From: Planctomycetota bacterium
GTDB taxonomy: Bacteria; Planctomycetota; Planctomycetia; Pirellulales; Pirellulaceae
Direction of reading: 5' to 3'
NCBI GenBank assembly: GCA_026692885.1
Contig: JAPLNJ010000913.1
Span: 1-18,370, forward strand
Length of the DNA: 18,370 nt
Within the stretch, counting starts at the first letter, position 1, and the number at the start of each line of letters is the position of its first letter. Shown one piece after another: positions 8,771-14,823 of the stretch. Under the pieces are notes generated by a model, which saw only the letters and a program-made list of their open reading frames with translations, had not been told where the DNA came from and ran no database searches. Position numbers and translations under genes: made by a program.

Positions 8771-9010
8771 CTAATCCGACTCGGCACGATCCGCCAATTC
8801 CTTCTCGGCCTGCGCCAGCACTTCGGCCAGCTTATAGACGGCGGCCGCCACCAGCGTCACCTGGGCTGGCAGCGGCTGCAGGTAGTCCTTTTCGAAATCC
8901 TGGCTGGTCTTATCGGTCCAGTGGGTCTTGGCCTGCGCCCAATGCTCCTTCAGGTGCGAGGTCGTGCGCTGCAGGCGGGCCACGTTCCCCAGTAGCTCAA
9001 CGCTTTTCAT
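8771..9010 (-). CDS. WXG100-like small helical protein (WxD variant)
   Basis: A 79-residue, wholly helical-looking protein without signal peptide or membrane segment. In the middle it has W31-T-D33 followed by F39 and Y43 (WTDKTSQDFEKDYLQPL). The same W-x-D-x5-F-x3-aromatic spacing occurs in the 89-residue protein encoded at 9559-9828. It sits where WXG100 proteins have the turn between their two helices. Size, helical hairpin pattern and position immediately before an FtsK/EccC-like ATPase suggest a WXG100-superfamily member, a secreted substrate or a partner in a heterodimer. A strong GGGAGG ribosome site lies five bases before the ATG at 9010. Sequence similarity to classical ESAT-6 proteins is weak, so family assignment is inference. 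Confidence 0.7.
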   Translation of the reverse strand: MKSVELLGNVARLQRTTSHLKEHWAQAKTHWTDKTSQDFEKDYLQPLPAQVTLVAAAVYKLAEVLAQAEKELADRAESD

Positions 9011-9031
9011 GCTGCCTCCCGTGTCTTGGCT

Positions 9032-9538
9032 CTACCCCGCTCCGCCCTCGCCCGACCCGGTGAATTCCGTGTACTTGTCCAAGGCTTGGGCCAGACGTTC
9101 CAGAGTCGCCACCGCGCGAGGAAACTCGGTGTCGAGGTAATTGGTCAGACGGTTCAGGTGGCCCAAGAACATATCGGCTTCCTGACGGATCGTGAGTCGC
9201 CATTTGCGGACGGCGCGCGACTTCTGTTCCGCGTTGCGGAGCCGCTGCTTGGCGTGATCGAAGGCCAGCTTCTTCTCGTAAGCGGAACGTTTGTCTTCGG
9301 GGCGGATGGCCAGTTCCACTCGTTCCAACGCCCGCCGTGCTTCGGCCAAGGCATCCGAGGCCGCCCGGCTCTCGTGTGTCCAATAACGCAGCCGGTCGTG
9401 TTCGATCCAATCGACCGCCCGCCGTAACTCGAGTTCCAGTTGGGTCACCGTGTCGCGGACCTGCGTCTCGTACTCCTGCATCGCGACCTTAAACAGACGT
9501 ACGGTCTCGGTCGAGGTGATTTTCGCGCCTTGGGCCAT
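9032..9538 (-). CDS. Coiled-coil protein of the FtsK/WXG100 operon, function unknown
   Basis: A 168-residue protein that is almost entirely charged amphipathic helix (long runs of E, R, K, A and L) with a short Gly-rich tail (GSGEGGAG at 161-168). It has no signal peptide or membrane segment. Tryptophans at 44 and 53 (DWIEHDRLRYW) and 113 (RKWR) stand out. It is encoded between the two WXG100-like genes with gaps of about 20 bp on each side, so it is almost certainly co-translated and part of the same machine. A GGGGAT ribosome site precedes the ATG at 9538. It could be a chaperone, scaffold or long WXG-like (LXG-type) substrate. I recall similar helical proteins beside such ATPases in other planctomycetes but cannot confirm this here. 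Confidence 0.65.
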   Translation of the reverse strand: MAQGAKITSTETVRLFKVAMQEYETQVRDTVTQLELELRRAVDWIEHDRLRYWTHESRAASDALAEARRALERVELAIRPEDKRSAYEKKLAFDHAKQRLRNAEQKSRAVRKWRLTIRQEADMFLGHLNRLTNYLDTEFPRAVATLERLAQALDKYTEFTGSGEGGAG

Positions 9539-9558
9539 GCGACTATCCCCACGCTACC

Positions 9559-9828
9559 TTACGACTGCAAGTACTCGTCGACGTGATCCGCCTTGCGCAG
9601 CAGGTACGGCACGTGGCGGTCATTGTTCTCCAGGAAGCGGGCAATCATCTTCATGCCCTCTTCGAATTGCTGACAGAACTTCTTGTGTTCCTGGTCCCGC
9701 CACGAGGCGCCGAGTGAGGTCAACTGGTTGCCCAGCGACCGGGAGCGTTCCCGGAGTTCGTTATTGAACTTCTTGAGACTGCGGGCGAACTCCCGAAGTT
9801 CTTCCGGATCGACAACCGCTTGTGGCAT
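9559..9828 (-). CDS. WXG100 family protein (type VII secretion target-like)
   Basis: First gene of the four-gene operon. The 89-residue product has the features of WXG100 proteins: about 90 residues, two helices (8-38 and 48-85) and a central tryptophan turn, here W43-R-D45 rather than W-x-G, followed by F51 and F55. The C-terminal part (RHVPYLLRKADHVDEYLQS) contains a Y-x3-K/D-like helix end reminiscent of the Y-x-x-x-D/E export signal, with D81 and Y86 close by. No signal peptide is present, as expected for type VII substrates. AAGGAG lies six bases before the ATG at 9828. In known systems such proteins form dimers that are exported by the FtsK-like ATPase; the second WxD protein at 8771-9010 is the obvious partner. 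Confidence 0.78.
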   Translation of the reverse strand: MPQAVVDPEELREFARSLKKFNNELRERSRSLGNQLTSLGASWRDQEHKKFCQQFEEGMKMIARFLENNDRHVPYLLRKADHVDEYLQS

Positions 9829-9897
9829 GGACGACTCCTTCCCCAGCTGTCGGAATTGTGCGAATCCCTGAGGCCGCGAACGACGATTGGTATCGCC

Positions 9898-9927
9898 ACT
9901 ATATCCGGCTGGGCGGGGCGGTGTAAA
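9898..9927 (-). promoter_or_regulatory. Sigma70-like promoter of the FtsK/WXG100 operon
   Basis: On the minus strand, TTTACA (9927-9922) and TATAGT (9903-9898) are separated by 18 bp, five of six matches each to the -35 and -10 consensus. It lies in the 123-bp gap after the dehydrogenase stop and about 70 bp before the start of the first operon gene. This suggests the operon is transcribed independently of the dehydrogenase. Confidence 0.5.
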
Positions 9928-9951
9928 GGAAGGGCAGGTGCCGAGCGGTTA

Positions 9952-10728
9952 CTAGAGCCGCCGAATGTGGAAGCCACCGTCGACGTTGATCCGATCGCCG
10001 GTGGTGAACAGGAAGGCTTCCGTGGTCAACGCGACGACGACTTTGGCGACGTCCTCCGGGGTGCCCCAGCGACGAATCGGGGTCAGCCCCTCGGCGATCA
10101 GCTTGTCGTATTTTTCCTTGACGGGGGCGGTCATGTCGCTGGCGATCACGCCGGGACAGACCTCAAACACGCGGATCCCGTGAGCCGCCAGCCGATCGGC
10201 CAACAACCACGTCATCATCCCCATGGCTGCTTTGGCCAGGCAATAATCCGCCCGGTTCGTGCTGGCCGCATACGCTGAAATCGACGACACGTTGACGATC
10301 AGTCCGCGCGGCACCTGCTGGGCGGCGATCGCCGGGAGCATCTTGTTGGCCGCCAACTGAGCGAGAAAAAACGGCCCCTTCAGATTCGTGTCGAACACCA
10401 AGTCCCAACTTTCCTCGGTCGCCTCCAGCAGATCGCGGCGGCCCTGGGAGGTGATGCCGGCGTTGTTGACCAACACGTCCAGACGCCCGAAATGCCGGAA
10501 TGTTTCGTCGATCAGGACGCGGCGGTCGGCCGCGATGCCCACATCGCCCCGCACGGCCACCGCGGTCCCGCCGCCAGCCGCGATTTCGGCGACCACGGCT
10601 TCCGCCGCCTGCGTACTCTGCAAATAGTTCACCACCACCGCATGCCCGTGCCGTCCCAGTTCCAGAGCAATGCCGCGGCCGATTCCGCGAGAAGCTCCCG
10701 TGACTAACGCGACCGGTCTGTCCAACAT
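9952..10728 (-). CDS. Short-chain dehydrogenase/reductase, FabG-like (3-ketoacyl-ACP reductase family)
   Basis: NAD(P)-dependent oxidoreductase of the classical SDR fold, 258 residues. Cofactor-binding motif TGASRGIG at 10-17, NNAG at 88-91, and the complete catalytic tetrad N115, S149, Y162 and K166 (Y-C-L-A-K). The C-terminus (GDRINVDGGF) is typical of FabG-like reductases. The start is the ATG at 10728, where the Rossmann strand begins directly. The frame continues open to 11133, but that extension has no protein-like character and crosses repeat DNA. The substrate cannot be told from sequence; relatives reduce 3-ketoacyl-ACP, sugars or other carbonyls. It is followed by the FtsK/WXG100 operon, which seems to have its own promoter. 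Confidence 0.88.
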   Translation of the reverse strand: MLDRPVALVTGASRGIGRGIALELGRHGHAVVVNYLQSTQAAEAVVAEIAAGGGTAVAVRGDVGIAADRRVLIDETFRHFGRLDVLVNNAGITSQGRRDLLEATEESWDLVFDTNLKGPFFLAQLAANKMLPAIAAQQVPRGLIVNVSSISAYAASTNRADYCLAKAAMGMMTWLLADRLAAHGIRVFEVCPGVIASDMTAPVKEKYDKLIAEGLTPIRRWGTPEDVAKVVVALTTEAFLFTTGDRINVDGGFHIRRL

Positions 10729-10955
10729 CGCTGCGCCTCGCCAGATAGGAACTTGGCAACACCCAGGTGCAGCCGAAATCCCCCGTGTCGTATCGCACTC
10801 TACATCGACCGACCCGCCCGACGATGGCCAGGCGTCGGTCGGACAAAGGAATTGTGTCCGATATTTGGAAGTTGCCGACAGCTCGCAGGCCGAGGCGGAG
10901 CAAGTGCCGGCCCTACAGAACCCCACCGCGACGCAATCTGGTAATCCACGCCGGA

Positions 10956-11060
10956 TAAGGACCGGCGTATCAATAACTGTCGGGTTTTCAAAGTGGTCAC
11001 GCAGGCTCCGCCGTGATGACAGATCGTCACGGCGGAGCGTGACGACGACGATACTTGTTT
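10956..11060. repeat. Miniature inverted-repeat element, copy A (right end lost)
   Basis: Begins TAAGGACCGGCGTATCAATA and shares its order of blocks with copy B at 11791-11916: a TCGGGTTTTCAAAGT block, a core hairpin (CTCCGCCGTGATGACA with TCGTCACGGCGGAG), GCGTGACGACGACGATACTTG. After ATACTTG the similarity stops, and the right terminal repeat seen in copy B is absent. An unrelated 29-bp inverted repeat begins there instead. It lies upstream of the dehydrogenase and yecH genes. Confidence 0.75.
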
Positions 11061-11063
11061 CTC

Positions 11064-11139
11064 GCACGGATGGCAGAGCCAGAGCACGGATGAAGACCGA
11101 ACTAGAACGGCATCCGTGCTCTGGCTCTGCCATCGGTGC
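11064..11139. repeat. 29-bp inverted repeat (hairpin)
   Basis: The arms 11064-11092 (GCACGGATGGCAGAGCC, then AGAGCACGGATG) and 11111-11139 are inverted copies with one mismatch and an 18-bp loop. It takes over exactly where copy A of the neighbouring element loses its right end. Confidence 0.8.
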
Positions 11140-11293
11140 GAATAACGCAAGAAAAGTCGCACTTGGGTCAAGTAGGCAGTCTGTCTGTCAAGGTCAGGTT
11201 CTCAACGGGCCTCGCCGGGCCGTTCAGGAATTGGCCGCGTCAGCATCCGCATGCTCCATAGCCAATTCTGTTTCTCGGGCCACCCCCACACCC
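11140..11293. other. Gene-free stretch with two small hairpins
   Basis: No credible coding frame is seen. Two possible hairpins occur: AACGGGCC with GGGCCGTT around 11203-11224, and GAATTGGC (11228-11235) with GCCAATTC (11261-11268), which encloses AGCAT-CCGC-ATGCT. They could be degraded intergenic repeats or structure in an RNA. With the elements on either side, the whole 10729-11521 interval is repeat DNA apart from flanking promoters. Confidence 0.4.
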
Positions 11294-11423
11294 AACGCAG
11301 TTAAGGATTTTGGTAGCCGAATTCGCCAGAATTCGGGTGTTTGGCGCGAATCCCCGAAGTCTGGCGACTTCGACTACGGTGTACGTGCCGGTTTTGGCCC
11401 GCGTCAAAATCCTTAACGGCGTT
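11294..11423. mobile_element. MITE-like element with 19-bp terminal inverted repeats
   Basis: Terminal repeats 11294-11312 (AACGCAGTTAAGGATTTTG) and 11405-11423 (CAAAATCCTTAACGGCGTT) are inverted copies matching at 18 of 19 positions. The interior has two further short palindromes, CCGAATTC-GCCA-GAATTCGG and CGAAGT-CTGGCG-ACTTCG. There is no open reading frame for a transposase and no clear target duplication. Such elements would need a transposase supplied elsewhere. Confidence 0.75.
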
Positions 11424-11452
11424 GCCCCACGCCGTAGCCGCCGCGGTATAAT
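11422..11452 (+). promoter_or_regulatory. Putative promoter of the yecH-family gene
   Basis: A perfect TATAAT at 11447-11452 is preceded 19 bp upstream by TTGCCC (11422-11427). It is 70 bp before the start codon of the yecH-family gene. The TT of the -35 box is the last two bases of the neighbouring MITE-like element. The 19-bp spacer is slightly long. Confidence 0.5.
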
Positions 11453-11521
11453 GCCTCGACGAAACTGCCGCCAGCCGCAGCTCGTCGACTTCCGACATCA
11501 CTATTTCGCACAGAGAATCCC

Positions 11522-11764
11522 ATGACAGCCAGCATTCACGGCCACGAAGTCCTGCAAATGATGCTTGCCTCGGGCAAGCAGTACACCAAAGACTCCTTGC
11601 AGGCCGACATCCTCGCCAGGTTTGGCGGCGAGGCCCACTTCCACACCTGTTCCGCCGAGAACCTGACCGCCGCTGAACTGATCGAGTTCCTGGACGGCCG
11701 CGGCAAGTTCACCAGCGGCGAAAACGGTTTCCAAACAGAACCGACCAAGATCTGCAACGGCTAG
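11522..11764 (+). CDS. yecH: YecH-family metal-binding protein
   Basis: An 80-residue cytoplasmic protein closely resembling E. coli YecH (DUF2492): SIHGHEVLQMM at 4-14, SGKQYTKDSL at 17-26, ARFGGEAHFHTCSAENLTA at 32-50, ELIEFLDGRGKF at 52-63, and a C-terminal KICNG. Conserved H6, H8, H39, H41, C43 and C78 suggest a metal site. The biological role of the family is unknown. It is a single gene between two repeat-rich gaps, with an apparent promoter of its own and only a weak ribosome site (AGAGAA) before the ATG at 11522. Confidence 0.88.
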   Translation: MTASIHGHEVLQMMLASGKQYTKDSLQADILARFGGEAHFHTCSAENLTAAELIEFLDGRGKFTSGENGFQTEPTKICNG

Positions 11765-11790
11765 CACCCAAAGGGGCCGACGGCGTCGCT

Positions 11791-11916
11791 TAGGACCGGC
11801 GCATCAATAAGCGTCGGGTTTTCAAAGTAGTCATCACGCTCCGCGTGATGACATGTCGTCACGGCGGAGCGTGACGACTACTATACTTGCAACAGTTATT
11901 GATGCGCCAGTCCTTA
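11791..11916. mobile_element. Miniature inverted-repeat element, copy B (complete)
   Basis: A 126-bp element with terminal inverted repeats: left TAGGACCGGCGCATCAATAA at 11791-11810, right about 11892-11916, the inverse of CTGGCGCATCAATAACTGT. An internal hairpin pairs CTCCGCGTGATGACA with TCGTCACGGCGGAG. It is related to copy A at 10956. No transposase is encoded. It lies directly downstream of the yecH stop and could also act as a transcription end. Confidence 0.8.
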
Positions 11917-11991
11917 CGGACCTCTGCCCCTGGTTTCGCCGAGTTTTGCGCGGCCCGCTGTCCGAGTGAACGGGGTCGTTCCGCCGCACTT

Positions 11992-12012
11992 CCCACGTCT
12001 GGCGAGCGTGGG
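11992..12012. terminator. Small hairpin between convergent genes
   Basis: CCCACG (11992-11997) and CGTGGG (12007-12012) form a six-base stem with a nine-base loop in the gap between the convergent yecH and CPBP genes. There is no U-tract, so it is a weak terminator candidate. Nothing else is seen between 11917 and 12083. Confidence 0.3.
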
Positions 12013-12083
12013 CAAAGGGCAAGACAACCGGGAAATCATTTCGGTCGGCATTGCTATCCGACTGGCGGTTAACTGCCACGGTC

Positions 12084-12728
12084 TCAGCCCACGTCCCGTT
12101 CGAGCGGCTGGTCCGCGTTTCGGACCAGATACACGAGGGCCACGAAATCGTACAGCCCGTGCGCGACGATCGGGGCCAGTACGTTACCGGTCAGCAGGAG
12201 CAACGCTCCCAGGTAGACCCCGATCAGTCCGGCCAACACCGCGTAGGTGTGGGTCAGCCAATGGCATACGCCAAACACCGTGGACGCCGCCACCAAGCCG
12301 ATCCAGACCCCGTACGGAGCACCGATCTGCTCGGTCAAGGCGTGTTGCAACAACCCGCGAAAGAACAGTTCTTCACCCACGCCCGCCACGCTCGCGATCA
12401 GCGCCAACTGCCACACAGACGTCTGCCGAAACAGGGGCACGACGCAGCGGTCCATGAAGTCCTTCAATTCCTGCAGTGGACCGAGCGGATAGCGCTCGAC
12501 CAAGGCCAGTCCGAGCAACATCGGCAGGGCGGCCGCCGCACCCGCCAGCGCCGCCGCGGCTTGATCCGGCCCAGCCTCCCAACTCCAGGTGATCCCCACC
12601 AGGGGCGACCGCCCCAGCCACCAGCCGATCAGCCCAGCGATCACCGCCAGACTGCCTTCGAAGACGACGGCCACCCACGTCCGGAGGCACTGCTCGTCGG
12701 GAGCTGGTAACGCGTCGAATTCGTCCAC
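12084..12728 (-). CDS. CPBP-family intramembrane glutamic endopeptidase
   Basis: A 214-residue polytopic membrane protein with the CPBP (Abi/CaaX-protease, Rce1-like) motifs in order: EExxxR at E119-E120...R124 (GVGEELFFRGLL), FxxxH at about 152-156 (FGVCH), and the last H190...D194 pair (VAHGLYD). About six hydrophobic segments are visible. Members cleave membrane-bound or prenylated substrates, and in bacteria often serve bacteriocin processing or stress responses. The actual substrate is unknown. The start is the GTG at 12728 with a weak AAAGGT site upstream. It is followed on the same strand only by repeat DNA. The toxin-antitoxin-like pair is transcribed towards it, 32 bp upstream, and could be co-transcribed. 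Confidence 0.87.
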   Translation of the reverse strand: MDEFDALPAPDEQCLRTWVAVVFEGSLAVIAGLIGWWLGRSPLVGITWSWEAGPDQAAAALAGAAAALPMLLGLALVERYPLGPLQELKDFMDRCVVPLFRQTSVWQLALIASVAGVGEELFFRGLLQHALTEQIGAPYGVWIGLVAASTVFGVCHWLTHTYAVLAGLIGVYLGALLLLTGNVLAPIVAHGLYDFVALVYLVRNADQPLERDVG

Positions 12729-12760
12729 GGTTGAGGACCTTTCTGCACACGTCCGGGCAG

Positions 12761-13102
12761 TCAGTGGGTGCCGGCGTGAGCGGTCAGGGTGTAACCCAGG
12801 ACGCCAGCCAGTCGGTCCAAGACGTCGGAACGCAGGGTCCGCTCGCCAGTCAAGAACTCGTCCAAGAGAATTGGATTGATCCCGATCTGTTCGGCGATGG
12901 CGGACAGCGACCGAGGACTGGTGTGGATCGCCTGCCGAAATTCGCCGCTGAGCGTGGCTTCTTCGCGGGCTTCGCGGCGTAAGCGATCCCGCGCCGTTAG
13001 CTCGGGTAACTCGACCGCAATTTGCTCGCGCAGTTGCTGAAGTCGCGTCAACTCGGGCGCGGTCAGTTCGCGGGTGATGCGACGGGCTTGTCGTTCGGTC
13101 AT
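12761..13102 (-). CDS. XRE-like HTH protein, probable antitoxin
   Basis: A 113-residue protein from the ATG at 13102. Residues 1-55 are a charged helical region and 65-108 a helix-turn-helix of the XRE/Cro type (SLSAIAEQIGINPILLDEFLTGERTLRSDVLDRLAGVLGY). ATG 13102 is chosen over an in-frame GTG at 13111 because GAGAGG lies eight bases before the ATG and would touch the GTG. The stop of the preceding small gene overlaps this ribosome site, so translation is probably coupled. Gene order (small protein, then DNA-binding protein) and spacing fit a toxin-first type II toxin-antitoxin operon, with this protein as antitoxin and autorepressor. Confidence 0.7.
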   Translation of the reverse strand: MTERQARRITRELTAPELTRLQQLREQIAVELPELTARDRLRREAREEATLSGEFRQAIHTSPRSLSAIAEQIGINPILLDEFLTGERTLRSDVLDRLAGVLGYTLTAHAGTH

Positions 13103-13114
13103 GCGAGCCACCTC

Positions 13115-13357
13115 TCAGGGTTCAGGGACTTCGTAGGCAGTCACCGGCAGGACTGTGAGTTCGTCCAGTTCTTCGTATACCGCCATGATATATCGCTCGT
13201 CGATCGTATAGCCCCACGCGGCCGGAAGGCGTGAAGACCGGCTAAAGCCTTTGCTGTCGGGGTGACACACGACATGCTCGAAATCCTCCTGCGTGATCCC
13301 ATGCTCTGCGACGTGTGCGATGACGCCCTTCGTCCAGAGAAAATCCAAAAAGGGCAT
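13115..13357 (-). CDS. Probable small toxin of a type II toxin-antitoxin pair (BrnT/RelE-like)
   Basis: An 80-residue protein. Its pattern, W-x-K-x-V-I-A-H-V-x-E-H-G-I-T-x-E-D-F-E-H-V-V at 8-30, then GYTIDERYIMAVYEE (49-63) and VTAYEV (72-77), resembles the BrnT/DUF4258-like RNase toxin fold (helix, then antiparallel strands). It has no signal peptide. A GGGGGAG ribosome site lies before the ATG at 13357. It is directly followed by the HTH gene, whose start lies 12 bases beyond this stop. The toxin role is inferred from fold pattern, size and pairing; family membership is not certain. Confidence 0.6.
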   Translation of the reverse strand: MPFLDFLWTKGVIAHVAEHGITQEDFEHVVCHPDSKGFSRSSRLPAAWGYTIDERYIMAVYEELDELTVLPVTAYEVPEP

Positions 13358-13386
13358 ACTCTCTCCCCCGGCTGTTGATGCGGCTC

Positions 13387-13392
13387 ATTATA
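13387..13392 (-). promoter_or_regulatory. -10 box of the toxin-antitoxin-like operon
   Basis: A perfect TATAAT on the minus strand, 29 bases upstream of the start codon at 13357, implying a leader of about 20-25 bases. The best -35 candidate (TTTCCC, 16 bp further upstream) is poor, which would fit a promoter controlled by the HTH protein. From here to about 13609 I see no gene. Confidence 0.5.
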
Positions 13393-13609
13393 CTGCGTTG
13401 TACGCGGCGGGAAACGTGGGTCTACAAAATGCAGAAAGAACATGTGCAGCAAGAGTTTTCATCGTGTCAGCCAGGCAGTACCCCCGCAACAGCGGTTGCG
13501 GTAAGATGGCGGCGTCGCTGATCCTCGACCGGCCGTCCGCTTCGAAGAAATGCTGCGGTGCCAAAGAACAGGATCGGCAGGGACTTCGGCAAGAGATGCC
13601 GGGGATGTT

Positions 13610-13668
13610 GTAGGTCAGCCTTTCCAGGCTGACGTCCGTGCGGTGTCAGGCTGGAAAGCCTGACCTAC
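13610..13668. repeat. Palindromic intergenic repeat upstream of the CBM9-like gene
   Basis: The arms 13610-13633 (GTAGGTCAGCCTTTCCAGGC...) and 13645-13668 are inverted copies, 22 of 24 matching, with an 11-base loop. This is a recognisable planctomycete-type intergenic palindrome (from memory). It ends 24 bases before the chosen start codon of the following gene and would place a large hairpin in its 5' leader if transcription begins upstream. Confidence 0.75.
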
Positions 13669-13692
13669 TTGCGGGTTAGACAGGAGGGTGAG

Positions 13693-14751
13693 ATGCAGGT
13701 GTTCGTAACCCACCGGATCAGGTGTGTCATCAGTCTTCTGTCGGTTTGGCTCGCGGTCCCCATCGTCCAAGCCGCGGAGTCCATCGCGGTATACGTCGAA
13801 ACGCTGACCGTGCCGCCGTCGACTCAGCCGCTGCTGTTCGTCACAGTCCAGAACCGACAGGATATAGTCTACAACGGTTCGATTGCGGTCAAGGGCCCGG
13901 AGGGTTGGCGGCTGGCACCGGCCAACCGCCCGATCACGTTGGCCCCGGCGGAATCCAAACGCGTCCCCTTCACCATCGAACAAGGACGCAACGTCGAGGC
14001 CAACACCTACGCGTTCGAGGTCACAGCGACCGGCGAGGGCGCGCCGGTGCTACAGCGTCAGGAGACGTTCGTCGCGAGTGCTCCGTACCATCCTGTGACC
14101 ATCGATGGCAACGCGGAAGAATGGGGCGATGCGATCCCTGTCGCGTTCACGACCAAGGGCCAGAAGACCGTCATCAGCACCTACTGGAACCGACGCAAGT
14201 TCGCGATCTTGGTGGCGGTTCAGGAACAGCAGCTCGTCCCGTATCCCGGACCAGCCGGTGCAGGCCCGTTTGAGGCCGTGCAAGTCGCCCTCGCGCCGTT
14301 GGCCACTTCAGGCGACACGCCCCGTCCGCAACAGGCCGGCCGGTTTGAGTTCCTGCTCGTGGCGGCGGGGGATGCAGCTCGCTGTTTTGCGTTGGCCGCC
14401 ACCGATACCCCGTTGTCGGACATCGAGCGTCCACGCGCCCTCGAAGCGTTGGCCCTGCCGGACGCCGAAGTTGCGGTCCGCCACCTGGCTGGCGTCACCT
14501 ACTGGGAATGCGCCCTTCCCTTCCGCCTGCTGCGGGACGAAATTCGTCCCAGCGAAGGTGCCGAGTTCTTTCTCTCGGTACTGATTCACGACCCCGACGG
14601 CACCGGCCTCCGCGATTTGGCCCAAGCAGCCGGACTCGAACCGTCCGCGCGCGACCGTCAGACGTGGATTCGCTGGCCCGGTGCGAAGTGGGGCGATTCA
14701 CCGCCCTTGAGCTATCCCATCCGTTGGGGGCTGTGCACGTCGAAGTATTAG
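13693..14751 (+). CDS. Exported protein with Ig-like (NEW3-type) and CBM9-like domains
   Basis: A 352-residue protein. ATG 13693 is preferred over an upstream in-frame TTG because GGAGG lies just before it and a signal peptide follows immediately (hydrophobic 11-26, VQAAES around 25-30). Residues ~40-130 look like a beta-sandwich of the NEW3/Ig type (PLLFVTVQNRQ, GPEGWRLAP, ITLAPAESKRVPFTI). Residues ~134-345 resemble the CBM9-like/DOMON-like sugar-binding fold, opening with VTIDGNAEEWGDA, with a later AVQVALAP strand and YWECALPFRLL. No catalytic motif is seen. Likely a periplasmic or surface carbohydrate-binding protein, perhaps tied to the nearby heparinase-type lyase. Domain calls are by pattern only. 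Confidence 0.7.
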   Translation: MQVFVTHRIRCVISLLSVWLAVPIVQAAESIAVYVETLTVPPSTQPLLFVTVQNRQDIVYNGSIAVKGPEGWRLAPANRPITLAPAESKRVPFTIEQGRNVEANTYAFEVTATGEGAPVLQRQETFVASAPYHPVTIDGNAEEWGDAIPVAFTTKGQKTVISTYWNRRKFAILVAVQEQQLVPYPGPAGAGPFEAVQVALAPLATSGDTPRPQQAGRFEFLLVAAGDAARCFALAATDTPLSDIERPRALEALALPDAEVAVRHLAGVTYWECALPFRLLRDEIRPSEGAEFFLSVLIHDPDGTGLRDLAQAAGLEPSARDRQTWIRWPGAKWGDSPPLSYPIRWGLCTSKY

Positions 14752-14823
14752 GGCCAAACGGATTTCGGGGTTGTCGGTGTCAAGAATGATGTCTTACGGT
14801 TTTGCATAGAAGGACCGCCAGCT

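Noticed and set aside
10729..11133. N-terminal extension of the dehydrogenase frame by 135 codons
   Set aside because: The extension crosses repeat elements, has no protein-like features, and the SDR fold starts right at the ATG at 10728.
10670..11416. 248-codon plus-strand frame over the dehydrogenase start and the repeats
   Set aside because: It runs antisense to the dehydrogenase and then through three repeat elements; no domain-like pattern.
13669..13692. TTG start eight codons upstream for the CBM9-like protein
   Set aside because: The ATG at 13693 has a proper GGAGG site and is directly followed by the signal peptide; the TTG has none.
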